DNA from: Planctomycetaceae bacterium
GTDB lineage: Bacteria; Planctomycetota; Planctomycetia; Planctomycetales; Planctomycetaceae
Reading direction: 5' to 3'
NCBI GenBank assembly: GCA_041398785.1
Contig: JAWKUA010000015.1
Span: 124,001 to 188,000 of the forward strand
DNA: 64,000 nucleotides
The position numbers and the translations under genes are program-made. The notes beneath the pieces were generated by a model. It saw only the letters and a list, made by a program, of their open reading frames with translations. It ran no database searches and was not told the DNA's origin. Position 1 is the stretch's first letter. Each line of letters opens with the position of its first letter. Shown one piece after another: positions 52,138 to 61,015 of the stretch.

Positions 52138-55100
52138 GTGACGCACACTCCGGAACAATCTTCTTCCACGTCCGGCGGCCTGCTGTTCGATACGGAACAG
52201 CATGCTCAGTTGGTGGCCGCGCATCAGCATTCCGTCAACACGGACTTGCCGGATGATGTGAGTCCCGTTGAACGAATCCTGCGCAACGGTCTGCCCGTTG
52301 CCACGAAGGTTCGGTGGCAGCCGCTGCGCGTCGGGCTGGTGAATCTGTATTTGTTTCAGGACGAAGTGTTTCCGTTCGCGGATGGCCGGTTGCTGCTTCG
52401 CGGCGACAACGGGGCGGGCAAGAGTCGTGTGCTGGCGCTGACGCTGCCATTGCTGTTGGACGGACGCCTGCATCCCACGCGAGTCGAACCGGATCGTGAT
52501 GCCAATCGGCAGGTGGCGTGGAATCTGCTGATGGATGAACATCAGGACCGCACCGGCTACACGTGGATCGAATTCGGCCGTCTCGACGACGACGGCCGGC
52601 AGCACTTTCTGACGCTGGGACTGGGGATGCGCGGCGTGCGGGGCCGCGGCATCACCGATCACTGGATGTTTGTGACGTCGCAGCGAGTTGGTCAGCAACT
52701 GTCACTGATCACGTCGGAAAAGCGGGTGCTGACAAAGCGGCTGCTGCAGGAGGCAGTGGGCGAACTCGGGCAGGTTTTTGAATCGTCGACGGACTATCGG
52801 CGAGCGGTGGACGAAGCACTGTTTCGCCTGAACGAGCGCTATGACGCACTCCAGGATTTGCTGCTGCAGTTGCGGCAGCCTCAGTTGGCAAAGAAGCTGG
52901 ACCTGGACGGCCTGGAGAAGGCGCTGCGGGAAGCGATGCCGCCGATTTCTCCGACGCTGTTATCGGATGCGGCGGACGCGTTTCGGTCGCTGGATCAGGA
53001 ACGGGAAACTCTGTTCGGCCTGCAGCAGTCGCGAAGTACCGTGCAGGAGTTTCTGAAGCCCTATCGGCGTCATTTGCGGCTGGGAATTCGTCGCGCCGCC
53101 GGTCGGCTGCGCACTCGCCACAGCCGCTTCGAACAGGCGGGCAAGGAGCTTCGAGACGCCGAACAGCAGAAGCAGCAGTCTGATGCGGAAGTCGCTCGTG
53201 TCACCGCCGAACTGGCGGCGCTGGCGGCAAGGCAAAAGGCGACGGCCGCCGCACTGCAGTCGCTGCGAGCGGACCCGGCAATGAAGCTTGCCGAACGTCT
53301 CAACACCGCTCGTCAGTTGCACGACTTCGCGACGGAAGCGATGACGACCGCGCGGTCCGCCGCTGATCGCGTCGCGCGGGAAATCAACGAAGCGCGACTT
53401 GAATCGGAGGCCGCCGATGAAGAAGCCAAACGGCTGATTGATCGAGCCACGAAATTCCACGAAGTCGCTGCTCGCGCGGCTGTTCCGCAAGTGCTGCAGC
53501 GGCTTCACGTCGAACGGTTTGAGAGCCTGCTGCCGGACACGTCGCTCGCCCGTGAAGGCAGCCAGGGCGGCGACGACTTGCAAGCGGATGTCGCCGGGAC
53601 CGATCAGCGAGGACTTTCTGATTCCGGCGAGATTCCGTCGCGGGAAGCGATTGACGAAATCGAAACGCAGCTCACGGATCGCGTGGCTCACTGGCTGCGG
53701 ACCGGGCAGCATCTGGCGGAACTGACCGAACGCGTCGACGTTGCGAGTGAAGCACTCAGGAGCGCTGTCCGGAGGCTCGATGACGCGCAGAACCGGCAAC
53801 AGTCGGCCGCCGATCAGTTGGTGAATGCCCAAGCCGGTGTGGAGGCTGTTCGCGACACGTTGTGGATGGACATTGAACGCTGGCACACCGTCGCAGCGTC
53901 GCTCGGAGTGACAGTTCCGCATTTCGACGAACTCGAAGACCGCTGGAAGGACTGGGCAAGAACGCTGACCGGTCCTTCGCCGGCAGCCGCGGCAGCCGAT
54001 TCCGGACTGCGAGTATTCTCTCAGGCCATCGCGGCCGAGCGATCGGCACTGCAGCAGCGAAGTGAGGACATCGACGCTGAACAGACAGTATTGAATGACG
54101 AGCAACAGCGGCTGCTGGATGGAGAGCCGATTCGCCCTGCTCCGCCGCTGACTCGCGATCCCGCCGTGCGCACGGGCCGCGCGGGAGCACCGCTGTGGGA
54201 ATTGATTGACTTTGCGCCTTCCGTTCCGCATGACGAACGTTGCGGCTGGGAAGCGGCGCTGCAGGCGTCCGGATTGCTGGATGCCTGGCTGAACCCGGAC
54301 GGTTCCGTCGTCGATGCCGGAACTCACGACACGATTCTGTCCATCACCGATGACGCGATTCCGGACCCGGATCGCCGGCTGACGCGAGTGCTGTCTCCGT
54401 CGGGCGACTGCCGTGCCCGCGACGTCGCGGCGGATGTTGTCACGGCCGTTCTGGATCGCGTTGGAGCCGGTGTCGATGGCGGTCGCGTGTGGGTGAATTC
54501 CACGGGGAACTGGCGGAACGGGCCATTGTCCGGATGCTGGTCGAAGCCGATTCCTCAATTCATCGGCAGCGACGTGCGAGCCGCCTATCGCGAACGCCGG
54601 CTGACGGACATCGCAGCGGAACTCACACGGCTGGTCACCGAATCGACGCGCATCGAAGCGCAGCTTGCCGAACTTCAGCAGCGGCAGGATCAGGCGGATC
54701 GTCATCGTGACGCGCTGCTGGACGATGGTTCGCTGCGAACCGCCGTGGCGCAGCGTGACGCGGCAGAACAACAGGTCAATGAAGCTCGGCATCACGTTCG
54801 CGAAGCCGCGGAACACGAACGCATCGTTCGCCGGCAGCGAGACGATGCGGCGGCGGTGCGAGATTCCACGGCTCGCGACGTCGGGCTGTCTGACTGGGCC
54901 GAAAAGCCGTCGGAGTTGCTGCTGCGGCTGGAAACGTATGGTTCGCAGCTTGCGAATGCCGTGGACGCCTGTCGGGCTGCGGTTTCGGCCATGGAACGGC
55001 TGCAGCGATGCCGCGATCACGAAGCTCGCAAGCAGACGGAACAGTCCGACCACATCGCTCAACTGCGACGAGCGGAACTGACCGAAGCGCAGCGGCGGTC

Positions 55101-56442
55101 GTCTCTGGAAGAACTGCAGCAAACGGTCGGCGCGGACGCGAAGGAGATTACTCAGCGCATCACCGACAGAGAAGCCGAACAGCGGCAGCTTGAATTGCAG
55201 CAGGAACAGTCAGGCAGCGCATTGCGCATCGCCGACAAGGCGGCGGCCGGTCTGGAAGTGAAACTGCGGAGTCTGACGGAACGTATTCAGCAGGAAGACA
55301 TCTTTCGTCGGGACGCCGCGGAGGGATTGTCGGAACTTGTGAGATTGAAACTGCTGCCGTCGGCGGATGACCGGCTGGTCGACGTCATCACCGCTCCGGC
55401 ATCACTGACCGCGGCCGTCGATCTGGCGCGGCAGATCGAGAAACTTTCGTGGAACGTTGCGGACATCGACAACGACGACGCGTGGAAGCGAAGTCAGACA
55501 CAGATCTACAACGCTCTGGAACCGCTGAAGGGACGGCTGACGAGTTTCAACATGAACGCTGAACCGGAGTTCGTCGGCGAAAACCTGTGCTACGTGCTGA
55601 TCCGGCATCAGGCCGCCGCGGTGACTCCCGACCAGCTTGTCAAACGGCTGGACGCGGAAGTTGAGGAACACGAACGCGTGCTGAGCGAAAACGAACGGCA
55701 GATTCTGGAAAAGCACCTGCTGGGGGAAGTCGCCGGGGAGATGCATGAACGCATGCAGCAGGCTCGCGAACTGGTCGAGTCAATGAACAGCGAAGTTTCG
55801 AATCGTCCGATGCGAACCGGCATGCAGATGCGGTTTCGCTGGGAAGTCGACAGCGAAGGCCCGGCCGGGCTGTCCGCCGCGTGCCAGGTTCTTTCGACGG
55901 CGTCAGCGACCTGGTCGGACGACGACCGCCGCGAGCTGGGCGACTTTCTTCAGCAGCAAATCGCCGTCAGCCGGGAACGCGAAGACGCGGGCAGTCGACA
56001 GGAACAACTGGCAACGGCCCTGGATTATCGGCGCTGGCACCGATTTCGCATCGATCGGCGAAGCGGCCCGGATCAGGACTGGAAGCCTCTGACCCGGCGC
56101 ACCTACGGCAGCGGCAGCGGAGGCGAAAAAGCCATCGCGCTGACTCTGCCACAGGTCGCCGCCGCAGCCGCGTATTATCGAACCGCCGACCCGCTGGCTC
56201 CGCGGTTGATTCTGATGGACGAAGTGTTCGCGGGAATCAGTTCCAACAATCGGGCCGCATGTATGGAACTGCTGACCGCCTTTGAACTGGATGTCGTCAT
56301 GACCAGTGAGTCAGAATGGGGCTGCTACAGCACGGTGCCGCAACTGGCGATCTGCCAGTTGACTCGAGTGCCGGACCTGGCGGCCATCGACAACACGGTG
56401 TTTGTGTGGAACGGCCGGGAATGCGTTGAGTCGCAGGGATGA
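52138..56442 (+). CDS. jetC: Wadjet type II protein JetC (SMC-like ATPase, TIGR02680 family)
   Basis: 1434 residues from GTG 52138. SMC architecture: an N-terminal ATPase part with Walker A RGDNGAGKSRVLALTLPLLL (GDNGAGKS at 89-96), long coiled coils (about 330-470 and 870-1120) split by a hinge-like region (about 690-860), and the C-terminal head with ABC signature GSGSGGEKAIALTLPQVAAAAAYY (1324-1331) and Walker B LILMDEVFAGIS (1357-1362). JetC is the loop-extruding motor that selects small circular DNA. A GTG start with only weak purine-rich sequence before it leaves the exact N-terminus open. Confidence 0.93.
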   Translation: MTHTPEQSSSTSGGLLFDTEQHAQLVAAHQHSVNTDLPDDVSPVERILRNGLPVATKVRWQPLRVGLVNLYLFQDEVFPFADGRLLLRGDNGAGKSRVLALTLPLLLDGRLHPTRVEPDRDANRQVAWNLLMDEHQDRTGYTWIEFGRLDDDGRQHFLTLGLGMRGVRGRGITDHWMFVTSQRVGQQLSLITSEKRVLTKRLLQEAVGELGQVFESSTDYRRAVDEALFRLNERYDALQDLLLQLRQPQLAKKLDLDGLEKALREAMPPISPTLLSDAADAFRSLDQERETLFGLQQSRSTVQEFLKPYRRHLRLGIRRAAGRLRTRHSRFEQAGKELRDAEQQKQQSDAEVARVTAELAALAARQKATAAALQSLRADPAMKLAERLNTARQLHDFATEAMTTARSAADRVAREINEARLESEAADEEAKRLIDRATKFHEVAARAAVPQVLQRLHVERFESLLPDTSLAREGSQGGDDLQADVAGTDQRGLSDSGEIPSREAIDEIETQLTDRVAHWLRTGQHLAELTERVDVASEALRSAVRRLDDAQNRQQSAADQLVNAQAGVEAVRDTLWMDIERWHTVAASLGVTVPHFDELEDRWKDWARTLTGPSPAAAAADSGLRVFSQAIAAERSALQQRSEDIDAEQTVLNDEQQRLLDGEPIRPAPPLTRDPAVRTGRAGAPLWELIDFAPSVPHDERCGWEAALQASGLLDAWLNPDGSVVDAGTHDTILSITDDAIPDPDRRLTRVLSPSGDCRARDVAADVVTAVLDRVGAGVDGGRVWVNSTGNWRNGPLSGCWSKPIPQFIGSDVRAAYRERRLTDIAAELTRLVTESTRIEAQLAELQQRQDQADRHRDALLDDGSLRTAVAQRDAAEQQVNEARHHVREAAEHERIVRRQRDDAAAVRDSTARDVGLSDWAEKPSELLLRLETYGSQLANAVDACRAAVSAMERLQRCRDHEARKQTEQSDHIAQLRRAELTEAQRRSSLEELQQTVGADAKEITQRITDREAEQRQLELQQEQSGSALRIADKAAAGLEVKLRSLTERIQQEDIFRRDAAEGLSELVRLKLLPSADDRLVDVITAPASLTAAVDLARQIEKLSWNVADIDNDDAWKRSQTQIYNALEPLKGRLTSFNMNAEPEFVGENLCYVLIRHQAAAVTPDQLVKRLDAEVEEHERVLSENERQILEKHLLGEVAGEMHERMQQARELVESMNSEVSNRPMRTGMQMRFRWEVDSEGPAGLSAACQVLSTASATWSDDDRRELGDFLQQQIAVSREREDAGSRQEQLATALDYRRWHRFRIDRRSGPDQDWKPLTRRTYGSGSGGEKAIALTLPQVAAAAAYYRTADPLAPRLILMDEVFAGISSNNRAACMELLTAFELDVVMTSESEWGCYSTVPQLAICQLTRVPDLAAIDNTVFVWNGRECVESQG

Positions 56443-56516
56443 TGAACGGCGCGACGGTCGACCGGCGGCCGGTAAATCTCGACATCCATACGTGACCTGC
56501 CAGCTATCATCAGCCA

Positions 56517-57758
56517 ATGTCCGATTCACTTGTCGACACACTTCGCCAGCCGCGTTTGTCAAGACTGCTGGATCGTCTGGCGCAGCGGCTGCGCTCTCAC
56601 GGGGTGTTGCAGAATTCGATTACGCTTAGAAATGTGACACCGACCGAACGCTCGGCGCTGGAAGCGTTGACCGCACAGCCTTCGCGCGGAAGACACTTCA
56701 CCGTCGATGTCGCGGAACTGGAATCGTTTCTGCTGAGTTCCGGCAGGTGTTTGTCGCTGGCGGAACTGGTTGAAGCCGCGGTCGGCGAATCTCTGCGCGA
56801 TATTGCGCGGCGGAAGCAGTGCGATTCCGCGGCATGGAACGACGTGATCGACGGCGCGGCTCGGAGCGTGAAAGATCGCCAGAAGCTGTCCGAGTGGCTT
56901 CAGCAAAAAGGCCAGTCGGGTCACCTGAAGAAACTCGCGACCGATCCCGAAGCGGCCGCTCGGTTGGTCAGCGATGTTCTGCGTGTGACTGCTGAATTAC
57001 CGAAGCCGATCGGCGACGCCGTGCCGCTGTCTGTCTTCGCCGCCGACACATGCGGCGACGCTCATGCGCTGGACTCCGGCACTTCCCTCGGGCGACTGGT
57101 CATCGGCGCCGCGGCGGCACTTGCGGGCGATGAACCACCGCGTTCCGCCGGAGAGCGGCGACGAGTCTGGGAAAGTGTCGGCATTGTTCCGGACGAAATG
57201 TCAGCGACGGTGCTGGTCTGGAACCTCCGCGCGGACGATGCGTCGCTGGTCGGCCAAACGCTGAATCGCCATGCCGACGCGGGGGAGCCATTGCGGCTGA
57301 CGTTCGCTCAGCTTCGCCGGCATCCGGCGCGGGAGTTTCGCGTGCCGGCAGGCCGCAGCGTGTTCGTCTGCGAGAATCCCGCGGTCGTGGCCGCCGCCGC
57401 AGCCGAGTTGAAAACCGCAGGCGGCCCGCTGATCTGTGTGGACGGCCAGCCGAACCTGGCGGTGCTCCGGCTGTTGACGTTGCTTGCGGACAACGGGCAG
57501 CAACTTGTCTACCACGGCGACTTTGACTGGGGCGGTCTTCGCATCGCAAATTTCCTGATGAGACAGCTTCCGATTGAACCGTGGCGATATCGCGCCGATG
57601 ACTATGTGCCGTCACCCGGCGGCCGCAAACTGAAGGGATCGCCTGTTGCGGCGGACTGGGACGCGGAACTCGGTCACCGGATGCAGGCGGCGGGAACGGC
57701 AGTGGACGAGGAGTCCGTGATTGCCGGACTGCTGGCGGACCTTCGCTGGTTGACGTGA
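56517..57758 (+). CDS. jetD: Wadjet type II nuclease JetD (DUF3323-DUF2399, Toprim-like)
   Basis: 413 residues. The N-terminal DUF3323-like half includes RNVTPTERSALEALTAQPSRGRHFTVDVAELESFL. The C-terminal DUF2399 half has the Toprim-like acidic residues: Glu in VFVCENPAVVAAAA (about residue 285), VDGQPNLAVLRLL, and the DxD motif HGDFDWGGLRIANFLM (about 333). JetD is the topoisomerase VI-related endonuclease that cuts the plasmid presented by JetABC. The active-site residues look intact. It begins 74 nt after jetC; the next 196 nt before lhgO are without features. Confidence 0.92.
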   Translation: MSDSLVDTLRQPRLSRLLDRLAQRLRSHGVLQNSITLRNVTPTERSALEALTAQPSRGRHFTVDVAELESFLLSSGRCLSLAELVEAAVGESLRDIARRKQCDSAAWNDVIDGAARSVKDRQKLSEWLQQKGQSGHLKKLATDPEAAARLVSDVLRVTAELPKPIGDAVPLSVFAADTCGDAHALDSGTSLGRLVIGAAAALAGDEPPRSAGERRRVWESVGIVPDEMSATVLVWNLRADDASLVGQTLNRHADAGEPLRLTFAQLRRHPAREFRVPAGRSVFVCENPAVVAAAAAELKTAGGPLICVDGQPNLAVLRLLTLLADNGQQLVYHGDFDWGGLRIANFLMRQLPIEPWRYRADDYVPSPGGRKLKGSPVAADWDAELGHRMQAAGTAVDEESVIAGLLADLRWLT

Positions 57759-57954
57759 AGGCTGCGTCCGTCATCTCGCCGCCACGGCGTCGGCCCGCCA
57801 CGCGTCGTGTCTATGTCGCCGGCGGACGAGTGCGAAGGTGGTCAGGTTGCCGTTTGAGCGCGTTCTGCGATACTCAGTGCCGAACCGCTCATCGTCGCGG
57901 ATTGCGGACGGAGAATGACCAAGTCACCTCGCTTCGGGATTTTGAACTTCGACA

Positions 57955-59145
57955 ATGACTGACACAGACGTCGCCATCATTGGCGGAGGAATCATCGGGC
58001 TGGCGACCGCATGGCAGATCGGCGAACGGTCGCCGTCGACGAAAATCGTGCTGCTGGAGAAAGAAGATCGCGTGGCCGCCCATCAGACCGGCCGCAATTC
58101 CGGCGTGATTCATTCCGGCATTTATTACAAGCCCGGTTCGCTGCGAGCGAAGAACTGCCGCGAAGGCAAGCTGGCTCTGGAAGCCTTCTGCACGGCTCAC
58201 GAAGTTGCCTGGAAGCAGACCGGAAAAGTGATCGTGGCCACTCGCGACGAACAGCTTCCGGCGCTGGAACGGATCTTCGAACGAGGCACACAGAACGGTG
58301 TGAAGTGCGAGATGATCGACGTCGCACGGCTGAAGGAACTGGAGCCTCACGTCGCCGGTATCAGGGCGATTCATGTGCCGGAAGCAGGGATCGTCGACTA
58401 TCCGGGAGTCTGCCGGAAACTGGCGGAACTCATTCGTGCTCGGGGCGGAGAGATTCGATTCAACACGAAAGTCACAGCAATCCGCCAGTCGACCGACGCT
58501 GTGACCATCGATGCGAATGGCAGCACGTTGACGGCGTCTCAGGTCGTCAACTGCGCGGGGCTGCACAGCGACCGCGTGGCGCGGATGTCAGGCCAGTCAC
58601 TGAAGGAACGCATCGTTCCGTTTCGCGGCGAATACTACGTTCTGAAGCCCGAAGCCGAATATCTGTGCAACACACTGATCTATCCGGTTCCCGACCCCAG
58701 CTTTCCGTTTCTGGGTGTGCATTTTACTCGCATGATTGAAGGCGGAGTGGAATGCGGACCCAACGCCGTGCTGGCGCTGGCGCGTGAAGGTTACACGTGG
58801 GGCACGATCAGTCTGAAGGATCTGGCTGAGTCGCTGACCTACCCGGGATTTCTGCGGCTGGCGCTGAAATACTGGAAGACGGGTCTGGGAGAAATTCACC
58901 GGTCACTGTCGAAATCGGCGTTCGTGAAGGCACTGCAGAAGCTGGTGCCGGAGATTCGTGCCGAACATCTGGAAACCGCGCCGTCCGGCGTGCGCGCCCA
59001 GTCGCTGGCGCCGGATGGAAATCTCGTCGACGATTTTCTCATTCTTCGGCAGGACCGCGTGCTGAACGTCTGCAACGCGCCTTCACCCGCCGCAACCGCG
59101 TCGCTGAACATCGGGAAATATGTCGTCGAACAGTTGAGCGTGTAA
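57955..59145 (+). CDS. lhgO: L-2-hydroxyglutarate dehydrogenase/oxidase
   Basis: 396 residues. FAD-dependent DAO-fold enzyme oxidising L-2-hydroxyglutarate to 2-oxoglutarate, a metabolite-repair reaction. The dinucleotide site VAIIGGGIIGLATAWQI is followed by the family signature VAAHQTGRNSGVIHSGIYYKPGSLRAKNCREG. VPEAGIVDYPGVCRKLAELI, QVVNCAGLHSDRVARMSG, RGEYYVL and FPFLGVHFTRMIEGGVECGPNAVLALAREGY are all typical. The last part carries NAPSPAATASLNIGKYV. It is most likely a single gene; the Wadjet genes end 196 nt upstream. Confidence 0.95.
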   Translation: MTDTDVAIIGGGIIGLATAWQIGERSPSTKIVLLEKEDRVAAHQTGRNSGVIHSGIYYKPGSLRAKNCREGKLALEAFCTAHEVAWKQTGKVIVATRDEQLPALERIFERGTQNGVKCEMIDVARLKELEPHVAGIRAIHVPEAGIVDYPGVCRKLAELIRARGGEIRFNTKVTAIRQSTDAVTIDANGSTLTASQVVNCAGLHSDRVARMSGQSLKERIVPFRGEYYVLKPEAEYLCNTLIYPVPDPSFPFLGVHFTRMIEGGVECGPNAVLALAREGYTWGTISLKDLAESLTYPGFLRLALKYWKTGLGEIHRSLSKSAFVKALQKLVPEIRAEHLETAPSGVRAQSLAPDGNLVDDFLILRQDRVLNVCNAPSPAATASLNIGKYVVEQLSV

Positions 59146-59223
59146 CGCGCTGGTCATCGAGTTCAGAGACTTGAAATCCGAACGTCAGGCACACTCTCTC
59201 CTGCCTCCTACAAGCCGAACCTT

Positions 59224-59655
59224 ATGACTTCAAAACGCAGACGAGTTCTGTTTCTGTGTACCGGAAATTCGTGCCGCAGCCAGATGGCAGAAGGGTTTCT
59301 GAGGCATCTGTTCGGCGATCGATTTGAGGCATTGTCCGCCGGAGCAAATCCGGCCGGTTATGTGCATCCGAAGGCCGTCGATGCGATGCGTGCCGCGGGG
59401 ATCGACATCTCTCAGCAGGCCAGCAAGCACATCAAGGATTTCCTGCCGCCGCACGGAACACCGCCGGACCTGATCATCAGCGTTTGCGGTTCGGCGGAAA
59501 AAGAGTGCCCGGTATTTCCCGGAGCGGTTGAACGTCTGCACTGGCCGTTCGATGATCCGTTTCACGCCACCGGGACACCCGATGAACAGACGGCCGAATT
59601 TGGACGAGTCCGTGATGAAATCCGTGAGGCGATTCAGAACCACTTCGGGACTTAG
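59224..59655 (+). CDS. arsC: Thioredoxin-type arsenate reductase / low-molecular-weight phosphatase-fold protein
   Basis: 143 residues with the LMW protein tyrosine phosphatase fold. P-loop FLCTGNSCRSQMAEGFLR (CX5R with an extra Cys), and a Cys pair seven apart in SVCGSAEKECPVF, matching the Cys82-Cys89 redox relay of Staphylococcus-type ArsC. WPFDDPFHATG supplies the general acid Asp. These residues favour arsenate reductase over phosphatase. There is no arsR or arsenite pump beside it. The 78-nt gap before it contains a weak 7-nt periodicity. Confidence 0.88.
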   Translation: MTSKRRRVLFLCTGNSCRSQMAEGFLRHLFGDRFEALSAGANPAGYVHPKAVDAMRAAGIDISQQASKHIKDFLPPHGTPPDLIISVCGSAEKECPVFPGAVERLHWPFDDPFHATGTPDEQTAEFGRVRDEIREAIQNHFGT

Positions 59656-59731
59656 AAGCTCTGCGAATTCCGGGTCCCGAGTCAGAAACAGCAAGCATCC
59701 AATCCCAGATCAGAATTCCGAAAGCCAGCCG

Positions 59732-60919
59732 ATGACGTTCTCGACGCTGCCTCTGAGTTATTGCACCAACGTTCATCCCGGCCGAACCCTGGCGGAGGTC
59801 CTGGACGGTCTGAATCAGTACACGGCGACCGCACATCGAATGCTGGAACGTCCGATGGCGGCGGGACTGTGGCTGGCCAGCAGCGTCGTTTCCGAATTGC
59901 TGGAAGACCCGTCGCGACTGGATGTCCTGGGACAGACGTTGTGGCAGCATGACCTGGTCTGCTATTCGCTGAACGCTTTTCCGTTTGGCGACTTTCACGA
60001 CGACCGCGTTAAGGAAATGGTCTATCTGCCGGACTGGAGCGAACGGCTCCGCGTTGACTACACACAGGGTTGTGCTCGTGTGCTGAGTCAACTGCTGCCT
60101 GAGGGAGGCGAAGGCAGCATTTCGACCGTGCCGCTGGGGGGCACGATGTTTCCAACAGAACCGGATTTTCATGCAGCATGTCTGAGCAACCTGATTCAGG
60201 TGGCTCGCTTCCTGCATGATCTGCATCAGGAAACCGGCCGGCTGATTCGGCTGGCGGTGGAACCGGAACCGCTGTGTCACATTTCCTCGATTCCGCAGGA
60301 CGCCGTGCCGCTGTTCGCGATGCTGTTCGAACTGGCGGAAGTCAAGGGCCAGTTGGAGATGGTTCGCGAACACATCGGTTTGTGTTTCGACGTATGCCAC
60401 CAGGCGGTGGAGTTCGAACACATTCCCCGGTCGATCGATCAGCTTGTGGATGCCGGCGTTCGCATTAATAAGGTGCATATCACCAACGCCGTGGAACTGA
60501 CGGACCCCGCCGGTAACGTCGCCGGCCGCGAAGCGCTGCTGCGGTATGTCGAACAGCGCTATCTGCATCAGACGTATGCCCGGCTGCATGACGCTCGCAT
60601 TGTGACTCGTCCGGACCTGCTTGCAGATGACATCAATCGCAGTCCGCCGGACGAATTCCTCAGCGCCGAAGCATGGCGGATTCACTTTCACGTGCCGGTG
60701 TTTGCGGAAACACTGGGGCCGCTGAAGACGACGCGGTCGGACCTGAAGGCGGCTCTGCGCCGGATCGCGGCGCTGGAATACTCTCCGCATCTGGAAGTCG
60801 AAACTTACACATGGCCGGTGATGCCCGGAGAAGCGAAGAGCGACGATCTGGCTTCCCGAATTGGTCGGGAACTCGCTTCCACGTATGAACTGCTGGAATC
60901 CATCGCTGGCCTTGCATGA
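59732..60919 (+). CDS. EboE-like TIM-barrel protein (xylose isomerase-like)
   Basis: 395 residues from ATG 59732; an in-frame start 204 nt upstream overlaps arsC and adds unrelated sequence. The opening SYCTNVHPGRTLAEVLDGL, then GLWLASSVVSELL, CYSLNAFPFGDFHDDRVKEMVYLPDW, RLAVEPEPLCHISS, GLCFDVCHQAVEFE and KVHITNAVEL fit the family annotated as metabolite traffic protein EboE, related to xylose isomerase-like enzymes. Metal-binding Glu and His/Asp residues seem present. The ebo cluster is usually five genes (eboABCDE), but only this one is here. Substrate is unknown. Confidence 0.7.
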   Translation: MTFSTLPLSYCTNVHPGRTLAEVLDGLNQYTATAHRMLERPMAAGLWLASSVVSELLEDPSRLDVLGQTLWQHDLVCYSLNAFPFGDFHDDRVKEMVYLPDWSERLRVDYTQGCARVLSQLLPEGGEGSISTVPLGGTMFPTEPDFHAACLSNLIQVARFLHDLHQETGRLIRLAVEPEPLCHISSIPQDAVPLFAMLFELAEVKGQLEMVREHIGLCFDVCHQAVEFEHIPRSIDQLVDAGVRINKVHITNAVELTDPAGNVAGREALLRYVEQRYLHQTYARLHDARIVTRPDLLADDINRSPPDEFLSAEAWRIHFHVPVFAETLGPLKTTRSDLKAALRRIAALEYSPHLEVETYTWPVMPGEAKSDDLASRIGRELASTYELLESIAGLA

Positions 60920-60933
60920 ACGGCGTGCGACGG

Positions 60934-60989
60934 GATCCCAGATCGAAAATCTGAAATCTCAGATCTCAAAACTGGACACTGAAAACCGA
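60934..60989 (+). repeat. Heptanucleotide repeat array before the Gfo/Idh/MocA gene
   Basis: Eight 7-nt units in register: GATCCCA, GATCGAA, AATCTGA, AATCTCA, GATCTCA, AAACTGG, ACACTGA, AAACCGA. Same two-part order as the arrays before the helicase and jetB. It ends 26 nt before the next ATG. Confidence 0.75.
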
Positions 60990-61015
60990 AACAAGAACCA
61001 CGGCCCCCAACGTCT

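Noticed and set aside
52960..55122. A 720-codon minus-strand open frame inside jetC
   Set aside because: Antisense shadow of the high-G+C coiled-coil region of JetC. Its translation is rich in Arg, Phe and Gln with no recognisable domain.
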